Source: Hormiphora californensis (Eukaryota > Ctenophora > Tentaculata > Cydippida > Pleurobrachiidae). From it: a DNA stretch of 64,000 bases. The notes beneath the pieces are model-generated. The model worked only from the letters and a program-made list of their open reading frames with translations. It was not told where the DNA came from and made no database searches. The position numbers and the translations under genes are program-made. The stretch spans positions 3,182,528 to 3,246,527 of the forward strand of contig CM035357.1 of assembly GCA_020137815.1 (NCBI GenBank), given 5' to 3'. Positions 1 through 13,700 of this stretch are shown here, in pieces; within the stretch, counting starts at the first letter, position 1; every line of letters starts with the position of its first letter.

Positions 1-1445
<1,445 letters not shown>

Positions 1446-1739
1446 TGATGCCCGCAAATGCAAAATTGCCCACTTCATCTAATGACCTAGGAAGATTGAA
1501 TGAGATATATGCAAAAAGACGCTGATTAAATATCTCACCCTCGAAAATAAAGATGTTTCCCTAGCATAATTTGCCAATCGCCCTTCCATCTCAGAACTAG
1601 AACATGGTTTGATGAAGATTAATTCACCAAAGGCTCCTTATTTAATCTTTATTACAAAATGCTACACTTCTCTCTCATGTTGTCTCACAGAAGACTGCCC
1701 TCTCAGAACATTAATGTATGACAACTCTCTCTTTCTCAG

Positions 1740-4700
1740 ATGCGGATGACGAATGTGGAAGGGCGTGCAACTATTCCTCTTTCTGGTCCACAGCCACAGT
1801 GGAACAACTAGACCGAGTTAATGTCTCCCTCTTCTACCCCTCCCAACCGGAGTTCTGTAGCGCCTTCTCCGGGAGGTGCTATGAGGAAGAAGATAGTGGA
1901 AAACAGTTTAAATGCGATACTGAGGACAAGTGCATGTAGGTTTGTTTGTTTGTAGGTTTGTTTGTTTGTTTGTTTAATTGTTTGTTTGTTTATTTGTTTG
2001 TTTATTTGTTTGTTTATTTGTTTGTTTGTTTGTTTGTGATTGCTGCATCTGGAGGATGAAACTGCATGCAGGTGTTAGTTACGAAGTCACCTCTTTTATT
2101 GTGAGCCATAACAGAGGGGTAATTTCATTACCAAATGCAGGTGTTATATTGCGGTAAAGGTGTGAAATATCATTGCCTATAGATGTGCATCCCATTTCCT
2201 GTTTTGAGTAACTGCATCATCAGGAGATGCAATATATTATGCACTATGAACATATTTAAATTACTCAAAATGCATAATATATTAATGCCATTTATATGCC
2301 AAAAGCAATATATAAATATATTGGCGTCCAAGTGTGAAGTGTGAGATGTATATTATATTGCACCACTTAAAGGCATTCCATGGAGGTGTCACTAGGTTTC
2401 CTGTGCAGCGACACTATTGTAACAAGTAGGCAATAAACCCATTTATAGGTTTAGTTATAAGGACATGCATTTGTCAATCATAACTTGTCACAAAACCTAA
2501 CTCGTGGCCCGCAAAGGCAGCTGTAATACCTATATAATTGCGTTCCTGCAAAAAAAACACTTTTATAGGAATGATACCTAATCATAACCCTACCCCTAAT
2601 CCCTATGTCCTAGATCACAAGTCACAACTCCAAGTGTGTAAGCCCCCCCCCCCCCGTCTAGATCACAACTGCAAGTGTGGAAACCCCCCCCTCTGTGTTC
2701 CATTCTAGATCACAACTGCAAGTGTGTAACCCCCCCCCCTCCGGCCCCCTCCCCTTATGTCCCTTATGTGTAATGCCACCCCTTTATGTCCCATGTCTCA
2801 GATCGCAACTGCAAGTGTGTAACACCCTGGACAACTGTGGAGATTGGAGCGATGAAATGGGCTGTCCGGGAAGATTCTACTGTGACAACAGCAACCCTTT
2901 GTAAGTTCAATTTGAAATGTGACTTCCCCTATAGTGTCTGACGGTGTATAAGGTCCAAATGAGGCACGGAGCTTTTCTGAATCAGCTTTTCAAGACGAAT
3001 CCAACGCAACCGGAATTAGCTTTCTATCTTATCGGGAAGGTTCGGTTCACTCACACTCATTTTTAGTCATTTTTGCCGCGCGAGCCAATCAGAGGCCAGA
3101 ATTTCGAAATCCAGCCCTCTGAATGGCTCGCGCGGCCAAAAATGAAAAAAATGAACCACACCTTCCCGATAAGATTAAGATAGAAAGCTAATTCCGGTTG
3201 CGTTGGATTCGTCTTGAAAAGCTGATTCAGAATACCTCCGTGCCTCATTTGGACCTTATACACCTTATACACCGTCAGACTCAACTCGTTATAGGGGAAT
3301 CCCCTATAACGAGTTGAGTCTTAACTTTTTTTGGCTATAATAATACCAGGGTGTGAACTGCATGTCGTGTTTGCTAGTCGCGAGCGCGCTTGCGAGACAA
3401 GCAAACACGTCAAGGTTCATTAACAAGCATGCTGCTCAGTCATTTTAGATTTAATACACAATGTAAGGATACCATGTAATAGGTGAGACTCTTGCCGTCA
3501 CCCTCGTTCAAGTCCCGTGAAAAACGGAGCTGTACACGCAAACTGATGCCCATTTTCCTCGCGTGACCCCGATTCAGCAGTTTGAGACACCAACTCTTTA
3601 GGGGGCCATATCTCAGGAACCAGACAAGATAGGAAAAATCGCCGTCTAACGAGGCGTACAGTTTTTAATCTAGTTTACCACTGTACCGACCGTTTCACTC
3701 TCCGACCTAAAACAAAAATCGCAACCCCACACAACTTCAAAATAATGAAATTCGCATCTCGCATGTCGTGTTGCATGTCGTGTTGCATGTCGTGTCATGT
3801 TATTGACGCGCTCGCGTTCAACTCTCACACAGCAGCTGCAGAACATGGCGGGAAACATCGAGGAGTAGAGAGAGGGTCGGTGCCGAATCAAATATTTATT
3901 GATCTTGATCTACTCCATCTCTCAGCTATCCTACCCATCATCAACTCGATCTCTCAGCTACCCTACCCCTCATCTACTCCATCTTTCAGCTACCCTACCC
4001 CTCATCTACTCCATCTTTCAGCTACCCTACCCCTTATCTAGTCCATCTCTCAGCTACCCTACTCCTCATCTACTCCATCTCTCAGCTTCCCTATTAGGGA
4101 AGCATAGAGATGGAAACGATTAGGGGTAGGGAATCCCTATCCATAATCGTTTCCATCTCTATGCTTCCCTAGCCCTCATCAACTCCATCTTTCAGCTACC
4201 CTACCCCTAATCTAGTCCATCTCTCTGCTACCCTACTCCTCATCTACTCCATCTCTCAGCTACCCTACCTCCCATTTACTCCATCTCTCAGCTACCCTAC
4301 CTCCCATTTACTCCATCTCTCAGCTTCCCTACCTCCCATTTACTCCATCTCTCAGCTTACCTACCTGCCATTTACTCCATATCTCAGCTTCCCTACCTGC
4401 CATTTACTCCATCTCTCAGATACCCTACCTCCCATTTACTCCATCTCTCAGCTTACCTACCTTCCATTTACTCCATCTCTCAGCTTCCCTACCTCCCATT
4501 TACTCCATCCCTCAGCTACCCTACCTCCCATTTAATCCATCTCTCAGCTTCCCTACCTCCCATTTACTCCATTTCTCAGCTTCCCTACCTCTCATTTACT
4601 TACTCCATCTCTCAGCTACCCTACCTCCCATTTACTCCATCTCTCAGCTTCCCTACCTCCCATTTACTCCATCTCTCAGCTACCCTACCTCCCATTTACT

Positions 4701-7700
4701 CCATCTCTCAGCTTCCCTACCTCCCATTTACTCCATCCCTCAGCTACCCTACCTCCCATTTGATCCATCTCTCAGCTTCCCTACCTCCCATTTACTCCAT
4801 CTCTCAGCTACCCTACCTCCCATTTACTCCATTTCTCAGCTTCCCTACCTTTCATTTACTCCATCCTCTCAGCTACCCTACCTCCCATTTACTCCATCTC
4901 TCAGCTTCCCTACCTCCCATTTACTCCATCTCTCAGCTACCCTACCTCCCATTTACTCCATCTCTCAGCTTCCCTACCTCCCATTTACTCCATCTCTCAG
5001 CTACCCTACCACCCATTTACTCCATCTCTCAGCTTTCCTACCTCCCATTTACTCCATCTCTCAGCTTCCCTACCTCCCATTTACTCCATCTCTCAGCTTC
5101 CCTACCTCCCATTTACTCCATCTCTCAGGGGTAGGAATGTTAGGATAAATGAGAGATGGAGTAAATGGGAGGTAGGGAAGCTGAGAGATGGAGTAAATGG
5201 GAGGTAGGGAAGGTAAGCGATGGAGTAAATGGGAGGTAGGGAAGCTGAAAGATGGAGTAAATGGGAGGTAGGGAAGCTGAGAGATGGAGTAAATGGGAGG
5301 TAGGGTAGCTGAGAGATGGAGTAAATGGGAGGTAGGGAAGTTGAGAGATGGAGTAAATGGGAGGTAGGGAAGCTGAGGGATGGAGTAAATGGGAGGTAGG
5401 GAAGCTGAGAGATGGAGTAAATGGGAGGTAGGGAAGCTGAGAGATGGAGTAAATGGATGGTAGGGTAGCTGAGAGATGGAGTGAATGGGAGGTAGGGTAG
5501 CTGAGAGATGGAGTAAATGGGAGGCAGGGATGGAGTAAATGGGAGGTAGGGAAGCTGAGGGATGGAGTAAATGGGAGGTAAGGAAGCTGAGAGATGGAGT
5601 AAATGGGAGGTAGGGTAGCTGATAGATGGAGTGAATGGGAGGTTGGGTAGCTGAGAGATGGAGTAAATGGGAGGTAGGGAAGCTGAGATATGGAGTAAAT
5701 GGGAGGTAGGGTATCTGAAAGATGGAGTAAATGGCAGGTAGGGAAGCTGAGATATGGAGTAAATGGGAGGTAGGTAAGCTGAGAGATGGAGTAAATGGGA
5801 GGTAGGGAAGCTGAGAGATGGAGTAAATGGGAGGTAGGGAAGCTGAGAGATGGAGTAAATGGGAGGTAGGGTGGCTGATAGATGGAGTGAATGGGAGGTT
5901 GGGTAGCTGAGAGATGGAGTAAATGGGAGGTAGGGAAGATGAGAGATGGAGTAAATGGGAGGTAGGGAAGCTGAGAGATGGAGTAAATGGGAGGTAGGTA
6001 AGCTGAGAGATGGAGTAAATGGGAGGTAGGGTATCTGAAAGATGGAGTAAATGGCAGGTAGGGAAGCTGAGATATGGAGTAAATGGGAGGTAGGTAAGCT
6101 GAGAGATGGAGTAAATGGGAGGTAGGGAAGCTGAGAGATGGAGTAAATGGGAGGTAGCGTAGCTGAGAGATGGAGTAAATGGGAGGCAGGGATGGAGTAA
6201 ATGGGAGGTATAAGGGAAGCTGAGGGATGGAGTAAATGGGAGGTAGGGAAGCTGAGAGATGGAGTAAATGGGAGGTAGGGTAGCTGATAGATGGAGTGAA
6301 TGGGAGGTTGGGTAGCTGAGAGATGGAGTAAATGGGAGGTAGGGAAGCTGAGAGATTGAGTAAATGGGAGGTAGGGTATCTGAAAGATGGAGTAAATGGC
6401 AGGTAGGGAAGCTGAGATATGGAGTAAATGGGAGGTAGGTAAGCTGAGAGATGGAGTAAATGGGAGGTAGGGAAGCTGAGAGATGGAGTAAATGGGAGGT
6501 AGGGAAGCTGAGAGATGGAGTAAATGGGAGGTAGGGTAGCTGATAGATGGAGTGAATGGGAGGTTGGGTAGCTGAGAGATGGAGTAAATGGGAGGTAGGG
6601 AAGCTGAGAGATTGAGTAAATGGGAGGTAGGGTATCTGAAAGATGGAGTAAATGGCAGGTAGGGAAGCTGAGATATGGAGTAAATGGGAGGTAGGTAAGC
6701 TGAGAGATGGAGTAAATGGGAGGTAGGGGAGCTGAGAGATGGAGTAAATGGGAGGTAGGGAAGCTGAGAGATGGAGTAAATGGGAGGTAGGGTAGCTGAT
6801 AGATGGAGTGAATGGGAGGTTGGGTAGCTGAGAGATGGAGTAAATGGGAGGTAAGGAAGCTGAGAGATGGAGTAAATGGGAGGTAGGGAAGCTGAGAGAT
6901 GGAGTAAATGGGAGGTAGGTAAGCTGAGAGATGGAGTAAATGGGAGGTAGGGTATCTGAAAGATGGAGTAAATGGCAGGTAGGGAAGCTGAGATATGGAG
7001 TAAATGGGAGGTAGGTAATCTGAGAGATGGAGTAAATGGGAGGTAGGGAAGCTGAGAGATGGAGTAAATGGGACTTGGGAGGTAGGGTAGCTGAGAGATG
7101 GAGTAAATGGGAGGTAGGGTAGCTGAGAGATGGAGTAAATGGGTTATGGGAGGTAGGGTAGCTGATAGATGGAGTAAATGGGAGGTAGGGTAGCTGAGAG
7201 ATGGAGTAGATGAGGAGTAGGGTAGCGGAGAGATGGACTAGATTAGGGGTAGGGTAGCTGAAAGATGGAGTTGATGAGGGCTAGGGAAGCATAGAGATGG
7301 AAACGATTATGGATAGGGATTCCCTACCCCTAATCGTTTCCATCTCTATGCTTCCCTAATAGGGAAGCTGAGAGATGGAGTAGATGAGGAGTAGGGTAGC
7401 TGAGAGATGGACTAGATAAGGGGTAGGGTAGCTGAAAGATGGAGTAGATGAGGGGTAGGGTATCTGAAAGATTGAGTAGATGAGGGGTAGGGTAGCTGAG
7501 AGATCGAGTTGATGAGGGGTAGGATAGCTGAGAGATGGAGTAGATCAAGATCAAGAAATATTTGATTCGGCACCGACCCTCTCTCTACTCCTCGATGTTT
7601 CCCGCCATGTTCTGCAGCTGCTGTGTGAGAGTTGAACGCGAGCGCGTCAATAACATGACACGACATGCAACACGACATGCGAGATGCGAATTTCATTATT

Positions 7701-10700
7701 TTGAAGTTTTGTGGGGTTGCGATTTTTGTTTTAGGTCGGAGAGTGAAACGGCCGGTACAGTGGTAAACTAGATTAAAAACTGTACGCCCCGTTAGACGGC
7801 GATTTTTCCTATCTTGTCTGGTTCCTGAGATATGGCCCCCTAAAGAGTTGGTGTCTCAAACTGCTGAATCGGGGTCACGCGAGGAAAATGGGCATCAGTT
7901 TGCGTGTACTGCTCCGTTTTTCACGGGACTTGAACGAGGGTGACGGCAAGAGTCTCACCTATTACATGGTATCCTTACATTGTGTATTAAATCTAAAATG
8001 ACTGAGCAGCATGCTTGTTAATGAACCTTGACGTGTTTGCTTGTCTCGCAAGCGTGCTCGCGACTAGCAAACACGACATGCAGTTCACACCCTGAATACC
8101 GGGATTTACCACCTAGTATTATTTAGTTGGGAGACATCTTTTCGAAGATATATTGGCAATTTGCCCTAATCTATATAAGAATCTCGGTTTCTGATCAACC
8201 CTCTCTCTATCGTAAATTATTATCAATATCTAAATAGGATCAGTGTCGTTCCAATATTACGATAGGTTCATTATTATAATGAACGGTGGCGGTGGCGGTC
8301 TTTCTGTCCACTAGAAAGGGCTCTGAGCCCCGGACACCATTTTGTACAACTTGGCAAAGGGGTTCATCCCAGGGTATACGATGTGAAGCCTACAACCTCT
8401 CGTATTCCAAGAACCGTGGTGCGTGATGAAGAATCACATCCCTCACAAGGTGCCACTGTTAATCGCTATTCTGTCCTGGGTGATACCAGACTAAACAGAT
8501 AAGCGAAACGGAACACCACGGTACTAAACCAGTAAAGGTTGAAAAACAATCCGTTTCGGGAGCTTAGCAAACTCCCATAACGTATCGGCCTGCTTACTCC
8601 TGTCTCTCCTGGAACGTTATCACGGTTGGTTTCTGGTGAGAGTGGCCGATTTATCTTTTGGGGTTGGATCAGTTCCTGCGGTTTCCGGTGATGGACCAGT
8701 GGCGCGGCATCATCGGTTATGGAGGGTGCTATTAATGCCTACCTGAGAGGGGGGACCCTCTCTGTACCCTCTTAGCCATCTGAAAAGTAATCAATGAAGT
8801 CCACCAATAGCACCAGGGTTAAAGCCCCTGATATTCTTGCAGAGGCCAATGGCGCCCTTGAAGTGGTAGGCTTAAAGCCTTCGGGAGGGCCTGCTACAGA
8901 TGGCTGGAGGTCCGAGCCGGAACCAGAAAACCCCTTAAAAACTACAAAAAAATCTAGGATTTTAGGGTGTAATAGTGAGACGGTTTTTGGCACCCTAAAT
9001 GTGAGGACCATACGCGAGGCTTATCGTAGAGATGTCATGGAGAGCGAGTTTGTGAAGAGCGGCCTGTGTATCCTGGGGGTGCAGGAGCACCGGATTTGTC
9101 ACTCTGAGAGGGTCTGTGTGCAGAGAGGGAGAGGTTTCTCGTTTATTTCTTCATCAGCCTGGAGGTCTGGATCAGGGGCATCTTGCGGGGGTGTAGGAGT
9201 GTATGTAAATCAAGATGCGTACTCGGCAGTGAAAATGGTGAAGTCATACACTAACCGAATACTACTTGTGAGCTTCACTGGCAACCCTGCTCTCACTGTC
9301 ATTTGTGTGTACGCCCCTACTGAGGGGAGTGATCCAGCGGAGGCAGAGAGTTTCCATGAGGCCCTGAGGGGAGCTATCCATGAGGTTCCAGCACAGGATG
9401 TTCTGGTTGTGTTAGGGGACCTAAACGCCCATCTGTCTAGGGAATCGCCGGACGATGGGGGTTGGTATTTTCATTCAACGTCGAATAGGAACGGGGCGCT
9501 GCTCCGTGATACTATGTTAGAATGTAATCTGGTGGCAGGTAACCATCGTTTCCAGAAAAAGCTGGCTAAGCTTCATACTTTTACCAGTGAGGGCACACTC
9601 TGCCAAAGTCAAATTGATTATATTCTGATTCGACGGAAGTGGAAGAACTCTCTGCGTAACGTAGAGGTAGTGGACACGTTTGGTAGTGTAGGGTCTGATC
9701 ATAGAGCAGTTCTTGGTTTCCTTCGCCTCAGTCTACGGAAGACTAAACGTGCTAAAGGGCAGATCAAGTTCGATTATACTTGTCTCAGAGAGGAGCCTGA
9801 CATGTGTGAGAGGTACAGTGTGGAGGTGAGGAATAGGTATGATGTGTTGAGGACAGATGTGGAGGATGCTTCTGGAAGGTATGGGGCATTTGTGTCGGCT
9901 GTTGGTGAAACCAATAAGCACCTACTGCCACGGAAGCGCAGACGTGCTACCGATAGCGCTATGAGTGACTTGAGAGTTCGTAGTGTAAGAGACGAGTTAT
10001 TCGAAGCTAAGAAAGCTTTGTTTCTCCATCCCACTGAGAATAATAGAGTCGAGGTTAGTGAGAGGAGAGAACTCTTAAAGGAAACGCATGCCTCAGTCAC
10101 TGAAGAACTTATCTCTCAGAAGATTCGTCGGGTAGAAACTGCTAATGACGAGAGGAAAAATAAGGTGGCGTGGGACCTCATTAGAGATGTTACTGGGGAC
10201 TCTAAAGGAAATGGTGGTGGCTTGGTAGAAGGCGGTAGTGCTGAGGGGAGGCTGGAGTCTTGGAGGAAACACTTTTCTGGGATACTCGGTGAACCGCCTA
10301 GCGTTCCTGATGAGGACCTTGTCATTAATACAGTATGTGAGGAGCTCCCTATATCTACAGATACGTTCAGTCAGGATGAGTATACCGCAGCTAGGAGGTC
10401 CATTAAGGAGGGGAAGGCGCCTGGAGATGATGGTCTAGCACCTGAGGTCCTGAAACGGGGAGGTGTCGATGACATTGTATTAGAGTTCTTCAACGATGCA
10501 ATGGAATATGGTAGTTTCCCTGAACAATGGAAGAGCCTTCTTATAGTTCCAGTTCCAAAAAAGGGGGACCTCACTAAAACTAGTAACTATAGGGGAATCT
10601 CTCTGACCTCCGTTGCTCTAAAAACTCTCAATAAGATGATCCTCAACCGCCTACTACCCCATATTGAGCCTATTTTGAGGGATAACCAGAATGGATTCCG

Positions 10701-13700
10701 ACCAGGGAGGTCTACTACCAGTCACATTCTGGCCCTCCGGCGGTTGTTGGAAGGGGTAACAGAAAGGAAATTAACTTCTGTTATCCTATTTATAGACTTT
10801 CGGCGTGCGTTTGATTCTTTGCACAGGGGTATTCTTATGCGCATTCTGAGAGCGTACGGTATTCCTGACAAATTAGTACGGCTTATAGAATGTTCGTATG
10901 AGGACACCATGGCCCGGGTTAAAACGGAGGACGGACTCACGGAGGCTATATTAATTCTGGCTGGCGTTTTACAGGGGGACACCTTGGCTCCATATTTGTT
11001 TATTATAGCTATTGACTATGTCATGAGAGAGGCTCTGGCTGGTAGGGACGTTGGATTTACCCTCAGGAAGAGGAAGAGTAGGCGTTATCCTGAAGTGAAG
11101 ATCACAGACACCGATTACGCTGATGACCTGTCACTCCTTTCGGACACAATCGAACAGGCACAGGAATTCTTAGAAAGTCTGGAGACGGCAGCGGCTGCAG
11201 TTGGTCTTCACCTGAATGAAGGGAAGACGAAGTTTATGGCTACTGGTATAGAGGAACCTTCCCTCGTTAGCTCTAAGGGAAACTATCTAGAACAAGTGGA
11301 CGATTTCGTTTACCTTGGTGCCCACCTTAAATCGACGGAGAAGGATTTTAACATTAGGAAGGCTAAGGCCTGGGCAGCCTGTCATAGACTCAAAGGAATA
11401 TGGAAAACTGACCTGAGAAGGAGCATTAAGGTAAACCTGTTCCGTACTACTGTAGAGGCCATTCTATTATACGGCGCTGAAACGTGGACCCTTACATCTA
11501 CTATGGAGAAACAATTGGATGGCTGTTATAGTAGGATGCTACGCATGGCGCTTGGCATCAACTGGTGGGATAGGGTCTCTAATGAGGAAGTCTTCCAGAA
11601 TGTCCCCAGAGTTTCTGAGACTGTGAGGACTCGTAGACTTAGGCTGGCTGGACATGTCCACAGGCACGAGGAGCTAACAGCTCACCAACTGCTGTTTTGG
11701 GAACCTGATAGGGGCTCTAGAAGCCGGGGTAGACCCAAGAAAACCTATATTAACCAGCTCAGGGAGGATACTGGCCTATCTAATGATGGCGATATCAAGA
11801 GGCTAATGGAAGATCGTGTGCTGTGGCGGACCGAACTGACTGCTCGGACAATGAAGCCGCCTTAAGTCAAAAAAAGTAAGTCAAGTAGATCGTAATATTG
11901 GAACGACACTCTACGATACTCCCTAATGTATACCCCTCATCTAGATCTAGAGGTTTGGGTAAAATGGATCTACATCTGTCGAGGATTCGGAGGACATGGC
12001 GTACTGCATTTATGAAAGTCCTCCTCTACGTCATCCATAGTTCCTCCGTAGCTCATGATGAGCTGCTCATCCGTAGACATAACAACTCGTCATCTCAATA
12101 CCATTACCAATGTGCTTTCACAAATGCAGTGCGCTACGTCCTTCGAATCCTCGACAGATGCAGATCCATGCGTCACGCCGTCATATTATTGTTTGGAGTG
12201 TTCAATGAACAGTGTTCATGTCAGTGTTCAGCGGTTGCCTAAGCAACGTACCGAATGAGAGACCGTGAGAGTAAGAGAAACTTAATGAGGACAGGACGAC
12301 AATGTGACTTAACAACAATTGTATTAGGGGATCCATCGATTAACTCCCCTATTTTTTCATTGTCCAACTCCTCTAACTGTCTATAGGTACATAAACTGGG
12401 AGTACGTGTGTGACGAGGCAAATGATTGTCTGGACGGATCGGACGAGTGTCAGGATTGCAACTTTGATATTCTCGCCAATGATCGGAGTCTCATTGCTAA
12501 CGATGTTCTGGCGTGGTTGGTGTGGATCATGGGGACTGTGGCACTGTTAGGAAACCTGGTACAGTACTATACCGGACCCCCCGATTTACCGCGGGATGAT
12601 GTTCGGAGGAAAGGGTGGTACCCGGTAAATCGGGGTCCGACTGTACAAATGTTCTTAGAAGATCATCCTGGCTGTTTCCAGGAATAATTTTCGTTCAGCC
12701 AATCACTATATGGGCCTCAAACCGGCTTAAACAGAGACTGTGACTTCCTCGCTAAATATATTTAGCGAGGAAGTCACAGTCTCTGTTTAAGCGAGGAAGT
12801 AGTTGCTCTTCCTGACAGGAATCCTGCAACATCTTAACAGAAATAAAAACTGTCCCTCTTTTTGAAAACTCTAAACCACATAACCGCTGTTGCAAGACAC
12901 ATGAAAAAAGAAAAGTATTCACCTGTCAGTTCAATGTTCTGACCACAGTTCTCGTGCGATCCTTATTTCAAGAAATGAGACTACTAGGGTCAGGCCAATG
13001 CTCTGACAAGTATTCACCAGGAACCGGCCGAATCAAGTAAACAACCAATCAGAGCTCGTTATTTAGGTCACGTGACTGGTTATCAGCCAATCAGGGACCA
13101 GTATTTCCTGATTCGGTCGGTTCCTAGTATTCACCCTCCTCTTTCCAGGTTCTAATTCTAAGCAAGGGAAGTGAGTTGAAGAGGGGTGGAAGGAAGATGA
13201 ACACGGTCACCAAGATATCCACAGTGTTGCTAATGAACCTGGCTCTGTCTGACTTCCTAATGGGGGTCTACTTAATTGGAATTGCCGCCATGGAGAGTAG
13301 CCTCCGAGGTAAAATATTACATAACTACTTAATTATACTAATTAATCAATTATGATTTGTGCGTTATAGGCGTCAAGTATCGCATTTTTGCTTTGCTTTT
13401 GTCTCGACATTAATATCTTTGTAATGATGTAGCTCACTTTGTTTTGATCATGTCTCGACAATAATAACCATTAAATTTAACTTAAATCCGAATACAATAC
13501 TTACTTACTTCTGTTACTTCTGATGATTCGCCGCCGTTTACACTCCGACCGGGGTATCGCTTGCTTGCAACTCCCCGTCGTTCAGTCTCATGTCTAGTAT
13601 AGAGTTCCTGGAGCTTCGTACATATCCCGTAACTGGGGGACAGTCCGAAAACGACGTCAGGTATCTTGACAGCTGAACTTTGAATACCTGGAACTCGTCA

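Noticed and set aside
3745-7696. Open frames with HLSATLPLI and PSLSFPTSH repeats
   Set aside because: They lie in the 32-bp minisatellite arms of the foldback element, occur in mirrored form in both arms and have no protein-like composition.
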